From assembly GCA_017452945.1 (NCBI GenBank), contig JAFTLD010000015.1:15191-79190 (forward strand): 64,000 nucleotides of DNA, written 5' to 3'. Every line of letters starts with the position of its first letter. The first letter of the stretch is position 1. Below are positions 8,918-17,975 of this stretch, one piece after another. The notes beneath the pieces are model-generated. The model saw only the letters and a program-made list of their open reading frames with translations, did not search any database and was not told the DNA's origin. This DNA is from Clostridia bacterium. Its GTDB lineage: Bacteria > Bacillota_A > Clostridia > Oscillospirales > CAG-272. Made by a program: the position numbers and the translations under genes.

Positions 8918-9283
8918 TTAGCCCTTGGAAAGCTTATCGCTCAGCGCCAGAATGGCGGGGGCGTACTTCTTCTTGCGGGAGTTGAGAATGGCGTTATGCA
9001 AAGGATAGTTGACAATGGCAAGGATCAAGCCCACCACACCGACTGCGATGCCGATGGTCATTGCGTTGGGAATTCCCAGCGTTTCTGCTACGTCAGTCAT
9101 GATAAGGCTCATGCCTGCGCCCATGATGATGGCGCTGATTGAGCCGAATACGTAAGAGAATACCTGTGCGGGGCGTCTGACCTTGGTGTCCAGACGGCGC
9201 AGCTCGTCAAGGTCGTCCTTCTGCTTGGGGGTGTATGCGGTGCGAATTTTGCTGATGATGTAGTCCTGATCGTTTCTGTTCAT
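8918..9283 (-). CDS. Small two-helix membrane protein, paralogue of 5753-6169
   Basis: 121 residues from the ATG at 9283 (MNRNDQDY), chosen because AAAGAGGTT lies just upstream; the longer frame back to 9373 has no such signal and would cover the candidate promoter region. Layout as in its paralogue: charged N-terminus (IRTAYTPKQKDDLDELRRLD), two hydrophobic segments (IIMGAGMSLIM and IGIAVGVVGLILAIV) and an RKKKYAPAIL tail. It is a separate transcription unit lying upstream of, and in the same direction as, the two-component operon. Upstream it has the same 16-base word as the regulator promoter, so it may belong to that regulon. Function unknown. Confidence 0.75.
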   Translation of the reverse strand: MNRNDQDYIISKIRTAYTPKQKDDLDELRRLDTKVRRPAQVFSYVFGSISAIIMGAGMSLIMTDVAETLGIPNAMTIGIAVGVVGLILAIVNYPLHNAILNSRKKKYAPAILALSDKLSKG

Positions 9284-9348
9284 GATAAATAACCTCTTTC
9301 TTTTATTCTGGCGATATTTTACACCCGGATTATTTGTAAATTGATGCC

Positions 9349-9364
9349 GAAATGTTAAGATTTT
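9349..9364. promoter_or_regulatory. Second copy of the 16-base motif GAAATGTTAAGATTTT
   Basis: Exact repeat of 8827-8842. It lies 66 bases before the start of the minus-strand gene 8918-9283 and 36 bases before the -35 of the divergent PAP2 gene. Candidate binding site for the nearby OmpR-type regulator. Confidence 0.45.
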
Positions 9365-9399
9365 ATTATTCATTTAGAGCCTTGGTTTGGAAAATTCTC

Positions 9400-9428
9400 T
9401 TGCCATATCGGAACAGGTATGGTATAAT
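9400..9428 (+). promoter_or_regulatory. Putative promoter of the PAP2 gene
   Basis: TTGCCA (9400-9405), 17-base spacer, TATAAT (9423-9428). It supports the start at 9456 and rules out the longer frame from 9387. Confidence 0.8.
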
Positions 9429-9455
9429 GAAAAAAATAAGTATATGAGGACTGAC

Positions 9456-10127
9456 ATGAAAAAACAGGGATATATATATTTGAGCGTTTGCGCTGCGCTT
9501 TTGCTTGCGTTTGCTGCGCTGACCGTTTGCCTTTTGTTTGTGGATGTGAAGGCAGCGGGCGAGAGCGGGGCGGAGGTGGGCTTTGCCACGGTCAATGAAG
9601 CAGTGTTCCGCGCGCTTGGTCAGAGTGAGATCGCGTTGACGCTTTCTAAGCTGGGAGGGCTTGTCACCATTGGTGCTGTGGGCGCGTTCGGCGTGCTTGG
9701 GCTTGTGCAGGTCATTCGTCGCAAAGGAATTTTCCGTGCGGACAGAGAGTTGTACGTCATGGCGGGCTGCCTTGTCTTGTTGGCTGTCTTTTACGTATTC
9801 TTTGAGATTTTTGTTGTGAACTGCCGTCCCGTGTTGGACGAAGGCGAGCTTGCCGCATCCTATCCGTCCAGCCACACCATGCTGGCGGTTGCGGTGGCGG
9901 GCATGGGCATGGCGTATCTGCACGGACTTCCCAAAAAGAATGCGCTGATATATGCGTGCATCGGTGTGCTGAACGCAGCGGCCGTCGTTACGGTGATCTG
10001 CCGCTTGCTTGGCGGTGTGCATTGGCTGACCGATATCGTGGGCGGCTTGCTGCTGGGTGCGGCTGTTGCATGCGCGTATCGCGCGGTGTGTGCCTTTTGG
10101 AGTAAGAAAAAGGAGCAGGGGATATGA
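9456..10127 (+). CDS. PAP2-family membrane phosphatase
   Basis: 223 residues from the ATG at 9456 (SD TGAGGA). About five membrane helices. The three phosphatase motifs are present: NCRP near 122, PSSH in SYPSSHTML near 133, and CRLLGGVHWLTD near 185, in which Arg and His act in the phosphohistidine mechanism (canonical S-R-x-x-x-x-x-H-x-x-x-D with Cys for Ser). Enzymes of this family remove phosphate from lipid phosphates such as undecaprenyl diphosphate or phosphatidic acid on the outer face of the membrane; which one cannot be told. It is followed by a 4-base overlap (ATGA) with the next gene. Confidence 0.9.
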   Translation: MKKQGYIYLSVCAALLLAFAALTVCLLFVDVKAAGESGAEVGFATVNEAVFRALGQSEIALTLSKLGGLVTIGAVGAFGVLGLVQVIRRKGIFRADRELYVMAGCLVLLAVFYVFFEIFVVNCRPVLDEGELAASYPSSHTMLAVAVAGMGMAYLHGLPKKNALIYACIGVLNAAAVVTVICRLLGGVHWLTDIVGGLLLGAAVACAYRAVCAFWSKKKEQGI

Positions 10128-10606
10128 AATCAAAGATCGCGTTTTCCGTATTCATCGGTGTGGTTTTTGGCGTGTTGACTTTTTTGCTGACGCTGCTGAT
10201 CGTGCCGCCAACCATGGCAGCCGTATTTGCGCTGATCGCATTAGCCATAGCCCCGCCCATCATGCATGCCTCACTGGCTATTGAAGAAAGAAGAAACAAC
10301 AAGCGCTTTGCGCAGGTGGAAAGAGATCAAAAGATCTCCTATTATCATAAGGTAAACGGCAATTTCGTGTGGGGAAAAGCGTTTACCAACGGCAACGTGT
10401 ATTTTTGCGAGGGCAAGATCGTGGTGGTCTCGGTTGAAAAAAAGCCGTATCTGATCGTGGAATTTCAAAACAGCGAAATTTCCAAATGCGATTTTGAGGA
10501 TATTCACATGCACCTGTACCTGACGAACGGCCAAGAGCTGCACGTGATGATGCCGAATGCGCAGGATACTGCCGCGGCAGTCAGAGAGCATGGTTGGAAC
10601 GTATAA
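10124..10606 (+). CDS. Small membrane protein with a C-terminal beta domain, unknown function
   Basis: 160 residues. Two N-terminal hydrophobic segments (6-27 and ~30-50), a basic stretch (ERRNNKRFAQVERDQK), then ~90 residues of alternating beta pattern (GNVYFCEGKIVVVSVEKKPYLIVEF) that resembles a bacterial PH-like or GRAM-like fold. No family name recognised. Translationally coupled to the PAP2 phosphatase; a two-gene operon closed by a terminator at 10621. Confidence 0.75.
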   Translation: MKSKIAFSVFIGVVFGVLTFLLTLLIVPPTMAAVFALIALAIAPPIMHASLAIEERRNNKRFAQVERDQKISYYHKVNGNFVWGKAFTNGNVYFCEGKIVVVSVEKKPYLIVEFQNSEISKCDFEDIHMHLYLTNGQELHVMMPNAQDTAAAVREHGWNV

Positions 10607-10620
10607 TTAAAACAGAAAAA

Positions 10621-10655
10621 AAGAGCCGGATCAAAACCAATTTGATTCGGTTCTT
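10621..10655. terminator. Bidirectional terminator
   Basis: 15-bp stem with two G-T pairs (AAGAGCCGGATCAAA / TTTGATTCGGTTCTT), loop ACCAA, T-run after and A-run before. Shared by the PAP2 operon and the metF operon that ends at 10663 on the other strand. Confidence 0.9.
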
Positions 10656-10662
10656 TTTGATT

Positions 10663-11139
10663 TCAGTTATCCTGACTGTCCAGCACGCAGTCGATGATGA
10701 TACAAACGGCAAGCACGGCTACGGGATCATAATCGCGGTCGTTGACGTTGATCTCGTATGTGTCGCCCCATGTAAACCATTGCTTTTGCACAGAGGCCAC
10801 GTGGCGACCTTGGTCGGTGACGTCATAGTCGTGATCAAAAAAGTCGCCATGTACCTCCCAGCCGGGGCCTTCCACAGTATAGTAGGGTGTGAACAGCGAG
10901 AATTCCTTGACCACGGTTGCTTGAATTTCCCCGTTTTTGGTAATATGATAGCGCGGACGGAAGCGGAACAGCTCTTGCTCAATGCGGTAGAGCTCGTTGC
11001 CGTTACGATCCAAAATGGCGAGATTTTTGCCGAACGAGAAAAACTCTCCCTTGACCGTAAAGAGCTCGTTTTCCATGCTGTCATATACGGAAAAGTTGTC
11101 GTTCCAGGAAAATATCTTTTGTTTTACGTAGAATTTCAT
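10663..11139 (-). CDS. LURP-one-related (LOR) family protein
   Basis: 158 residues from the ATG at 11139 (SD GAAAGGAG), whose first bases overlap the metH stop codon (ATGA). The pattern MKFYVKQKIFSW at the start, repeated short beta-strands (ENELFTVKGEFFSFG, DRNGNELYRIEQELF) and FDHDYDVTDQG fit the LOR/YxjI family, a tubby-like twelve-stranded barrel found in many Firmicutes as a small cytosolic protein of unknown role. Position as third gene of metF-metH-LOR suggests only co-transcription; a role in methionine metabolism is not implied by the fold. Confidence 0.8.
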   Translation of the reverse strand: MKFYVKQKIFSWNDNFSVYDSMENELFTVKGEFFSFGKNLAILDRNGNELYRIEQELFRFRPRYHITKNGEIQATVVKEFSLFTPYYTVEGPGWEVHGDFFDHDYDVTDQGRHVASVQKQWFTWGDTYEINVNDRDYDPVAVLAVCIIIDCVLDSQDN

Positions 11140-13535
11140 GCTTGAAGCTCCTTTCGAACGCGCTCTGCATAGCGCACGGTTTCCATGGCGTCCTTGGCGT
11201 AGAAGTCGGCGTGAATTTGTGCAGCATATTCCTCCGTCAGCACCGCACCGCCCACCACCACAAGGCAATCGGGGGCATGCTCGTGCAAAAGGGCAATGGT
11301 TTGCTCCATGGCAGGCACGGTGGTTGTCATCAGCGCACTCAGACCGCAAAGCGGTGCGTGATAGTCCTGCACGGCTGCGAGTACCTGCTCGGCAGGCACG
11401 TTGCGGCCAAGATCAATGACCTTGAAATTGTAATTTTCCAACAGCAGCTTGACGATGTTTTTGCCGATGTCGTGAATGTCCCCCTCCACCGTAGCAAGCA
11501 CGAAGGGGATTTGGTTCGCATCCTCTTTGTTTTCCTGCGAGGCATTCTGCCTGATTTGCTCAAAGGCCGCGCCCGCAGCCTCGGCTGCCAGCAAAAGCTG
11601 GGGCAGATACAGCTGCTTTTGCTCAAAGCGTGCGCCCACCAGGTCAAGCGCGGGGATGATCTCCTCGTTGATCACGTCAAGCGGCTCTCGCGTTGTCAAA
11701 AGCTCTGCCGTTTCGCGCATGGCGGCGTTGACCAATCCCTTGAGAATGGCATGCTGCAGGGGCGGCAGGGTATCCTTGGCGGCAACGGACTGCGCAGCAG
11801 CTGCCGGCCCTATGGAAGTAACGCGTGAAATATAGGCAGCGCAGCCCGTATCCATGCCGCGCAGCGCACGAAATGCAAGGTATGCGTTGCGCATGGCAGC
11901 GGAGCTTGGGTTCATAATGGCCGCGGAAAGGCCGTTTTGCATGGCAAGAGTAAAGAAGTGCGCGTTCAGCACGTCGCGTTCGGGCAGACCGAACGAAATA
12001 TTGGATACGCCAAGCACCGTGTGGCAGCCAAGCTCCTCGCGGATCGTCCGTAAAGCGTCCAGCGTGATCGCAGCCGCATGCGGGTCTGTGCTGACCGTCA
12101 TGGTCAGTGTGTCGAATACGATATCCTTTTTACCAATGCCGTAGGATTCTGCTGTTTTTAAGATCCGCTCGGCAATCTTTACGCGCCCCTCGGCACTTTC
12201 GGGAATGCCTTTTTCATCCAGCGTCAGCGCTACCACCACGCCGCCATATTTCCTGACCAACGGGAAGATGGCGTGCATGCTCTCTTGCTTGCCCGAAACC
12301 GAGTTGATCATGGGCTTACCTGCATAGCGGCGCAGAGCACGCTCCATAGCCTTCGGATCGGCGGTGTCGATCTGCAAGGGCAGATCGGTCACGGCTTGCA
12401 GTTCACAGACCGTGCGGCAAAGCAGCTCCGGCTCATTGATCTCCGGAATCCCCACGTTGACGTCCAAGAGATGCACGCCCTGCTCAGCCTGTGCAAGGCC
12501 CTGCTCAAGCACGTAGGACATGTCGCCTTCAATCAGTGCTTGTCTGAAGCGCTTTTTGCCCGTGGGGTTGATGCGTTCACCGATCAGAAGCGGCGCGTTT
12601 TTGAAATTGACTGCATGTGTATAGGAAGATACCACGGTATCGGTGTTTTTCACTATGGGTGTGGGCTTGGTATCCTTGATGCGTGCCGTCATGGCTGCAA
12701 TGTGTGCGGGCGTTGTACCGCAGCAGCCGCCGGGCAAGCGCACGCCCAGCGCAACGAGCTCCGCCATGATGGCCGCGAATGCATCGGCATTGATATCGTA
12801 GACCGTGTTGCCTTGCGCGTCTGCACGGGGAAGTCCTGCATTTGGCATGAGCAGAACGGGAACCGAGGCACATGCCAGCAACCGCTTTGCCACGTCTGTC
12901 AATTGACGGGGGCCCAGCGAGCAGTTGGCACCGATCGCATCCGCTCCCATGCCCTCCAGCATGGCAACCATCGCTTCGGGGGATGCGCCTGTCATCAGCT
13001 TGCCGTCCGCACCGTATGCGTTGGAAACAAACACGGGCAGCGTGCAATTTTCCTTGGCTGCAAGCAAGGCCGCCTTGGTTTCGGCGCAGTCGCCCATGGT
13101 TTCGATCAGAATCAGATCCGCGCCTGCCTCTGCACCGATGCGCACGACCTCGGAAAACAGCTTCACGGCATCCTCAAAATCGAGATCACCGTAAGGGCGC
13201 AAAAGCTTACCCGAAGGACCAATATCCAGCGCTGCGTAAGCATCGGTTACCCCTGTCTCGGTCATTGCATCCCGCACGTTTTTTATGGCAGCGGGGATGA
13301 TGGCGGCAAGCTCTTCACTTGTATAGTGCAGGACATTTGCTCCGAAGGTATTGGTGGTGATGATACGGCTGCCCGCCTCCAGATAAGCGCGGTGAATGCC
13401 GCGCACCACGTCGGGGTGTGAGAGATTCCAGCGTTCGGGCTGTTCGCCCGGAGCAAGGCCTGCCGCCTGCAGCAGCGTACCCATGCCGCCGTCCATACAT
13501 AGAATTTGATTGGATAATTTTTCAGTCAAAGACAT
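11136..13535 (-). CDS. metH: Cobalamin-dependent methionine synthase lacking the reactivation domain
   Basis: 799 residues. Domains in order: homocysteine methyltransferase barrel (1-~290) with zinc ligands in GANCSLGP (~205) and GGCCGTTPAH (~270); pterin-binding methyltetrahydrofolate barrel (~310-570, LLIGERINPTGKKRF); helical cap (~585-670); cobalamin-binding Rossmann domain with EGDIHDIGKNIV carrying the cobalt-ligand His in DxHxxG. It moves the methyl group of 5-methyl-THF to homocysteine. The protein stops right after the cobalamin domain, so the AdoMet-binding activation domain of the 1200-residue enterobacterial enzyme is absent, as in several Clostridia and Thermotoga, where a separate activation protein is used; none is encoded in this window. 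11 bases after metF, same operon. Confidence 0.93.
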   Translation of the reverse strand: MSLTEKLSNQILCMDGGMGTLLQAAGLAPGEQPERWNLSHPDVVRGIHRAYLEAGSRIITTNTFGANVLHYTSEELAAIIPAAIKNVRDAMTETGVTDAYAALDIGPSGKLLRPYGDLDFEDAVKLFSEVVRIGAEAGADLILIETMGDCAETKAALLAAKENCTLPVFVSNAYGADGKLMTGASPEAMVAMLEGMGADAIGANCSLGPRQLTDVAKRLLACASVPVLLMPNAGLPRADAQGNTVYDINADAFAAIMAELVALGVRLPGGCCGTTPAHIAAMTARIKDTKPTPIVKNTDTVVSSYTHAVNFKNAPLLIGERINPTGKKRFRQALIEGDMSYVLEQGLAQAEQGVHLLDVNVGIPEINEPELLCRTVCELQAVTDLPLQIDTADPKAMERALRRYAGKPMINSVSGKQESMHAIFPLVRKYGGVVVALTLDEKGIPESAEGRVKIAERILKTAESYGIGKKDIVFDTLTMTVSTDPHAAAITLDALRTIREELGCHTVLGVSNISFGLPERDVLNAHFFTLAMQNGLSAAIMNPSSAAMRNAYLAFRALRGMDTGCAAYISRVTSIGPAAAAQSVAAKDTLPPLQHAILKGLVNAAMRETAELLTTREPLDVINEEIIPALDLVGARFEQKQLYLPQLLLAAEAAGAAFEQIRQNASQENKEDANQIPFVLATVEGDIHDIGKNIVKLLLENYNFKVIDLGRNVPAEQVLAAVQDYHAPLCGLSALMTTTVPAMEQTIALLHEHAPDCLVVVGGAVLTEEYAAQIHADFYAKDAMETVRYAERVRKELQA

Positions 13536-13546
13536 AATGCCTCCGT

Positions 13547-14425
13547 TTATTTCCCGAGAATGTCGGAAAGGTTGGCCATAATGGCGGCCGCAACGTCGGG
13601 TTTGTTCATGGAATACACGTGTACGTGCGTGACGTTGTTGGCAAACAGATCAATGATCTGATCTGTCGCGTACGCAATGCCTGCCTGTTTCATGGCTGCG
13701 GGATCGCTGCCGAATCTGTCAACCAGCGAAAGGAATCTGCGCGGCATGTGCGAGCCAGAAAGCTTGATGGAACGCTCAACTTGTGAAGCATTCGTAATGG
13801 GCATGATGCCGGGGAGTACCGGAACGGTGATGCCCGCCTCGCGTGCTTTATACATGAAGTTATAGAACAGATTGTTGTCAAAAAACATCTGTGTGGTCAA
13901 AAAATCGCAGCCTGCATCCACTTTTTCTGCAAGATAGCGCAGGTCCTCTTTTTGATTCGCACTTTCCGGGTGTACCTCGGGGTAGCACGCGCCGCCAATA
14001 CAGAAATCCGCATCGCTTGTCTTGAGCTCACGTACAAGGTCGATCGCGTGATGGTAATCCCAGCCCGTGCGGTCAGCGTTTTGCAGATGTGCAGGAATAT
14101 CACCGCGCAGTGCCATGACGTTTTGGATGCCCGATGCCTTGATCGCTGCAATCTGTGCCGCTACGGTTTCCTTGGTGGAGGAAACGCAGGTCAGATGCGC
14201 CAGCATGGGGACGCCATACGCCTCTTTGATATGTCTGGCAATCTCCAAGGTATATTGGCTCGTACCGCCCCCGGCACCGTAAGTCACGCTCATAAAGGGC
14301 GGCTGCAGCGCAGCGATCTGCTCAATTGCGTGCTCCACGCTTGCAAAGGCAGAGTCAGTCTTGGGCGGAAAGACCTCAAAGGAGAGGGAAAGTTTGTCGT
14401 TTTGCAAAATATCGGTTAGTTTCAT
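13547..14425 (-). CDS. metF: 5,10-methylenetetrahydrofolate reductase
   Basis: 292 residues from the ATG at 14425 (MKLTDILQ), with GGGAG upstream and a consensus promoter just before; the longer frame to 15088 is antisense to the next gene and is not real. TIM-barrel FAD enzyme. SFEVFPPKTDSAF has the catalytic Glu, MSVTYGAGG and LTCVSSTKE are family signatures, and DFLTTQMFFDNNLFYNF near 185 binds flavin and folate. It supplies 5-methyl-THF to MetH, encoded next in the same operon. Length is normal for the family. Confidence 0.96.
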   Translation of the reverse strand: MKLTDILQNDKLSLSFEVFPPKTDSAFASVEHAIEQIAALQPPFMSVTYGAGGGTSQYTLEIARHIKEAYGVPMLAHLTCVSSTKETVAAQIAAIKASGIQNVMALRGDIPAHLQNADRTGWDYHHAIDLVRELKTSDADFCIGGACYPEVHPESANQKEDLRYLAEKVDAGCDFLTTQMFFDNNLFYNFMYKAREAGITVPVLPGIMPITNASQVERSIKLSGSHMPRRFLSLVDRFGSDPAAMKQAGIAYATDQIIDLFANNVTHVHVYSMNKPDVAAAIMANLSDILGK

Positions 14426-14455
14426 AAGTGTATGCTCCCAAAATAGGTTACAATA

Positions 14456-14484
14456 ATTATACACCTTTTGCAAAACCGTGTCAA
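14456..14484 (-). promoter_or_regulatory. Consensus promoter of the metF-metH operon
   Basis: On the minus strand, TTGACA (14479-14484), 17-base spacer, TATAAT (14456-14461): a perfect match in both boxes. The transcript leader would be only ~25 bases, so there is no room for an S-box or T-box leader. Confidence 0.9.
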
Positions 14485-14502
14485 GAGTTCTTATGGCACC
14501 GC

Positions 14503-14531
14503 TTGACAAGCAAGTGCCAACATGGTATAAT
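14503..14531 (+). promoter_or_regulatory. Consensus promoter of the 1136-residue surface protein
   Basis: TTGACA (14503-14508), 17-base spacer, TATAAT (14526-14531). It starts 18 bases from the divergent metF -35. It places the transcription start after 14537, which excludes the ATG at 14478 as the start. Confidence 0.9.
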
Positions 14532-14564
14532 TTACACATAACCTTTGAGAAGTGGAGGATTATT

Positions 14565-17500
14565 ATGGTGAAAATGACAATAAACCGTATCCTGTGTGCG
14601 ATGCTTGTGCCGGTATTGATGGTTGGGTGTCTGATCATTCCAACGATTGCTGCTGACAGCGCCATTACCGAAAAGACTCCTGCCGGTTGTGTGAACGTGG
14701 CCGAGGGGGCGACCGTTTCGGTTTCCAAGGCATCCTCCAAGATGTCCGGAGAAAACTCGTATGAGATGGCGGGCGAGAATTGGTGTAAGGCCATGCTGGT
14801 GGACGGCAAGATGAATACCGGTTGGTCAACCAATCCGTATGACGTTGAAACGGATAAGACCAAGCCCGTTGCACTGACGCTCGATCTTGGGGACGTAACC
14901 GAGATCCGCCGCGTGGTGCTGTTTCCCACGGGCAGCGGAAAGAATTTCCCCGTGACGTACACCATCTCCACGTCCGTGGATGGGCAGAAGTATACCGAGC
15001 AGGTGCAGAGTGTGGGGAATCCCGGTGTAAACAAAACCCCCAACGTGCATGATTTTGCGCCCGTGCAGGCAAGATACGTCAAGATCAACGTGACCGAACG
15101 TTATGCGGTGGAATCCGCGGGCGCAGGTCAATCGTCTGACGGACTTCTGGTACAGCTTGCCGAGGTTGCCGTATACGGTAAGGCTGTACAAAAGGCCGTG
15201 CTCAACAAGCATGCGCTGGAGTTGACCCCCGGTGAGAGCTCGCAGCTTTCCATGCAGCTCTCCGGCTTTTCCAACGCGCCTTCTGTCAGTTGGAAATCCG
15301 ACAATGATGCGGTTGCCACGGTAGATGCAAGCGGAAAGGTGACGGCCAAGAGCAAGGGTACTGCCACAGTGAGCGCAACGGTGGGTAATCTGACCGAGAC
15401 TTGTACCGTGCAGGTGGTAGAGGAGAAGAGCAGATTTGACGAGAATATCATGATTTCGATCTTCTGGCCGCCCACAAAGGACTATATCAACGATGAGCAA
15501 TACAAGCTGATGGCGGATGCCGGCATTACCTACGTGATGGGTTCGGGCGACGCGCTGGGAGCAAAGGAAACCCAGGAGAAAATGCTTGCACTTTGCGAAA
15601 AGTACGGCATGCTCATGACTGTTGGTGATGACCGTCTTGGCGGAAATCTTTTGCGCATGAGCGCGGATGAGATCAAGGCTGTGGTGGATGAATATCAGGA
15701 CGTGCCTGGTGTGGGCGGTTACTACATGCTGGATGAGCCGTATAATCCCAACACCTTTATTGAGGCGTACCGTGTGCTCAAATCGGTTGAGCCGGATAAG
15801 TATATGCATCTCAACTTCCTGCCCTCCGGTTCGTATCCCAATCTGGAAACGTATATCAGCCAGATGAACGACTGGTGCAAGCTGTGCGCTTCGACGGGAT
15901 ATCCGCTGGACTACCTGATGTATGACCGTTATCCTTACGGTGTGGCTGCCGGCAGCATGGACAGAGCGGGATTCCTTTCCAACATGGATGCCTGCCACGA
16001 CGTAGGTCTTGCAAACGACGTCAAGACCGGTGCGTATATTCAGAGTATTTGCATCCCCGGTGGCTTCCGCCGTCCTACCGACAGCGAGATCCGCTATGAG
16101 ATCTACATGTATCTGGCATACGGCTATAAGCAGATCTCTTACTTTACCTGGTTTACTCCCGTGGATCGCTCCGAGCCCTTTGAGGACGGTATCATTTCCT
16201 CTACGGGTGTACCCAATAAGCATTATGCGGCAGTGTCCGAGATCAACCACGAGGTATTGGCACTTGGCAAAACGCTGATCAACTGTGATGCGCTGGAGAT
16301 CTACCTCAACGGTGAGACCTGGGGACAGGAAAGTATTCCCGAGGATTTCCCGCTGCAGCCCGATGATAATAAAAATTATACCGTATCTCTGCTCAAGGAC
16401 AGAGAGAGCGGAAGAAACTACCTGATGGTAGTGAATAACAACTTCTCTAAAAAGCAGACGTTCTCGCTCAAGTTTGACGCTTCGATCACCTCGCTGGAAA
16501 GCGTCAGCAAGACCGATGGCAGCCTGTCCTCGGTTGCGCTGAACGGCGGCAAGCTGAGCCTTGAGCTGGCGGCAGGCGACGGTGTTCTGTTTGCATTGCC
16601 AGAGGGACTTGATTTTTCCAAGCAGATCACACAAGCTCCCATAGGCACCAACCTGGCAGCAGATGCCGAGATCACGTGCAACAGCTCAACAGGTACTTCG
16701 GATCAGTACATGGATAATCTCAATGACGGTAACCGCGAATGCGAAGCCGGCGGTACACTTGGCTGGGTTTCCAACGGTACCAAGGAAACCGAGATCATTG
16801 TAGACGTCGGATATGCAACCAAGCTCAATCGTGTAGATATCTACCCCGCAGGCAGCGGCAAATCTCTTGGTAAGGGCTTTGGCAAAAAGGTCGTGATCAG
16901 CGTGTCGGAGGACGGTGAGAGCTGGAAGCAGGTGCATGAGCAAAGCGGCATCAATGCAAGAAGTGAGATTCCCAGCTTCACCTTCGATGCGGTCAATGCC
17001 CGCTACGTCAAGCTGGATATTTCGGAATATACCGGTGCTTTGGCGATTGCCGAGATCGAAGTCTTTATGGATGACGGCTCGGTGGGACCCGCAGGATCGG
17101 ATAATACGCCTGCTGAAGAGATCATTTATACCGAGGGCATGAATATTGCCCTGAACAGACCCTTTGAGGTCTCCAGCCAGACCAACGAAACTTACGTTGC
17201 ATGGGGCTGGGCGGGCAAGTTTATCAACGATGGCAATACAAATAACGGTTGGACCTCCAACGTCAAGATCCACGATAAGGCAGAGTCTACCGAGTATGTG
17301 ATCATTGATTTCGGTGATTTGTTTGCCGTGGATAAAGTGGTCGTGCATCCCATTTCCGATTTGTGGCCTGAGGATTTTGAAATCTATTTGTCTTGCGACG
17401 GTGAGAATTGGATCTCGATTGACAAGCAGACGGGCAGCAAAAAGCCCGGAAAGCCGTACACGGTGGAGCTTTCCGAGCCTGTGAATGCCTGCATGCTGAA

Positions 17501-17975
17501 ATTTGAGGCGACCAAGCTGCGCGCTACGGCTGCGGACGGCTACATGCTGCAGCTCTCTGAGATTGAAGCATACGGTATGCCTGTTTGTGACAAATCCGCA
17601 CTGCAAAGCATCATGGATGAATACGTGGCTGCGGGCGGTGACACAAGTGCCGAGGCTTACGTCAAGGCACAGGCCGGCATGGATAACGCGCTTTTGACCT
17701 CGACCTCTATGGACGTGCTGATCCGCGCACTCAAGACGGTGATGCCTGCACCCGAACAGTCTACCGAGCAGAGCACCCAGCAGCCCGGTGAAACTACCCC
17801 CGATGACAGCACAGCACCCGACGCGGAGCAGAACAGTGAGCAGAGCAGTGAACAGACCACCGAGTCCGAAGAGGAGATCGGAGGCTGCAAGAGTTCGGCA
17901 ACGTTCATAATTCCCGCAATGGCGATGGCGATGGCAGTCGTTTGCTTTCGGAAAAAGAAATATGGGGATAGCTGA
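14565..17975 (+). CDS. Secreted multidomain glycosidase-like protein with three discoidin domains and GGC anchor
   Basis: 1136 residues from the ATG at 14565 (SD TGGAGGA, promoter just upstream). Signal peptide 1-31; F5/8-type C (discoidin) domain ~40-205 (TEIRRVVLFPTGSG, PVQARYVKINV); Big_2 Ig-like domain 211-287 (WKSDNDAVATVDASGKVTA); a TIM-barrel-like domain ~290-580 with GGYYMLDEPYNPN, YLMYDRYPYG and YFTWFTP, typical of glycoside hydrolase barrels; beta domain to ~680; two more discoidin domains ~695-833 and ~858-1003. A Ser/Thr/Glu-rich linker leads to GGCKSS (~1105), one hydrophobic helix and a KKK tail, as in the protein at 3481-5700. Probably a surface enzyme acting on host or plant glycans; GH family not identified and catalytic residues not proven. 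Confidence 0.85.
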   Translation: MVKMTINRILCAMLVPVLMVGCLIIPTIAADSAITEKTPAGCVNVAEGATVSVSKASSKMSGENSYEMAGENWCKAMLVDGKMNTGWSTNPYDVETDKTKPVALTLDLGDVTEIRRVVLFPTGSGKNFPVTYTISTSVDGQKYTEQVQSVGNPGVNKTPNVHDFAPVQARYVKINVTERYAVESAGAGQSSDGLLVQLAEVAVYGKAVQKAVLNKHALELTPGESSQLSMQLSGFSNAPSVSWKSDNDAVATVDASGKVTAKSKGTATVSATVGNLTETCTVQVVEEKSRFDENIMISIFWPPTKDYINDEQYKLMADAGITYVMGSGDALGAKETQEKMLALCEKYGMLMTVGDDRLGGNLLRMSADEIKAVVDEYQDVPGVGGYYMLDEPYNPNTFIEAYRVLKSVEPDKYMHLNFLPSGSYPNLETYISQMNDWCKLCASTGYPLDYLMYDRYPYGVAAGSMDRAGFLSNMDACHDVGLANDVKTGAYIQSICIPGGFRRPTDSEIRYEIYMYLAYGYKQISYFTWFTPVDRSEPFEDGIISSTGVPNKHYAAVSEINHEVLALGKTLINCDALEIYLNGETWGQESIPEDFPLQPDDNKNYTVSLLKDRESGRNYLMVVNNNFSKKQTFSLKFDASITSLESVSKTDGSLSSVALNGGKLSLELAAGDGVLFALPEGLDFSKQITQAPIGTNLAADAEITCNSSTGTSDQYMDNLNDGNRECEAGGTLGWVSNGTKETEIIVDVGYATKLNRVDIYPAGSGKSLGKGFGKKVVISVSEDGESWKQVHEQSGINARSEIPSFTFDAVNARYVKLDISEYTGALAIAEIEVFMDDGSVGPAGSDNTPAEEIIYTEGMNIALNRPFEVSSQTNETYVAWGWAGKFINDGNTNNGWTSNVKIHDKAESTEYVIIDFGDLFAVDKVVVHPISDLWPEDFEIYLSCDGENWISIDKQTGSKKPGKPYTVELSEPVNACMLKFEATKLRATAADGYMLQLSEIEAYGMPVCDKSALQSIMDEYVAAGGDTSAEAYVKAQAGMDNALLTSTSMDVLIRALKTVMPAPEQSTEQSTQQPGETTPDDSTAPDAEQNSEQSSEQTTESEEEIGGCKSSATFIIPAMAMAMAVVCFRKKKYGDS

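Noticed and set aside
14425..14484. S-box or T-box riboswitch before metF
   Set aside because: The promoter leaves a leader of only about 25 bases, too short for either.
14426..15088. N-terminal extension of MetF
   Set aside because: It runs through the metF promoter and antisense to the next gene; the family start is at 14425 with an SD.
14826..16634. 602-codon open frame antisense to the surface glycosidase-like gene
   Set aside because: No SD and no domain; the sense gene is well supported.
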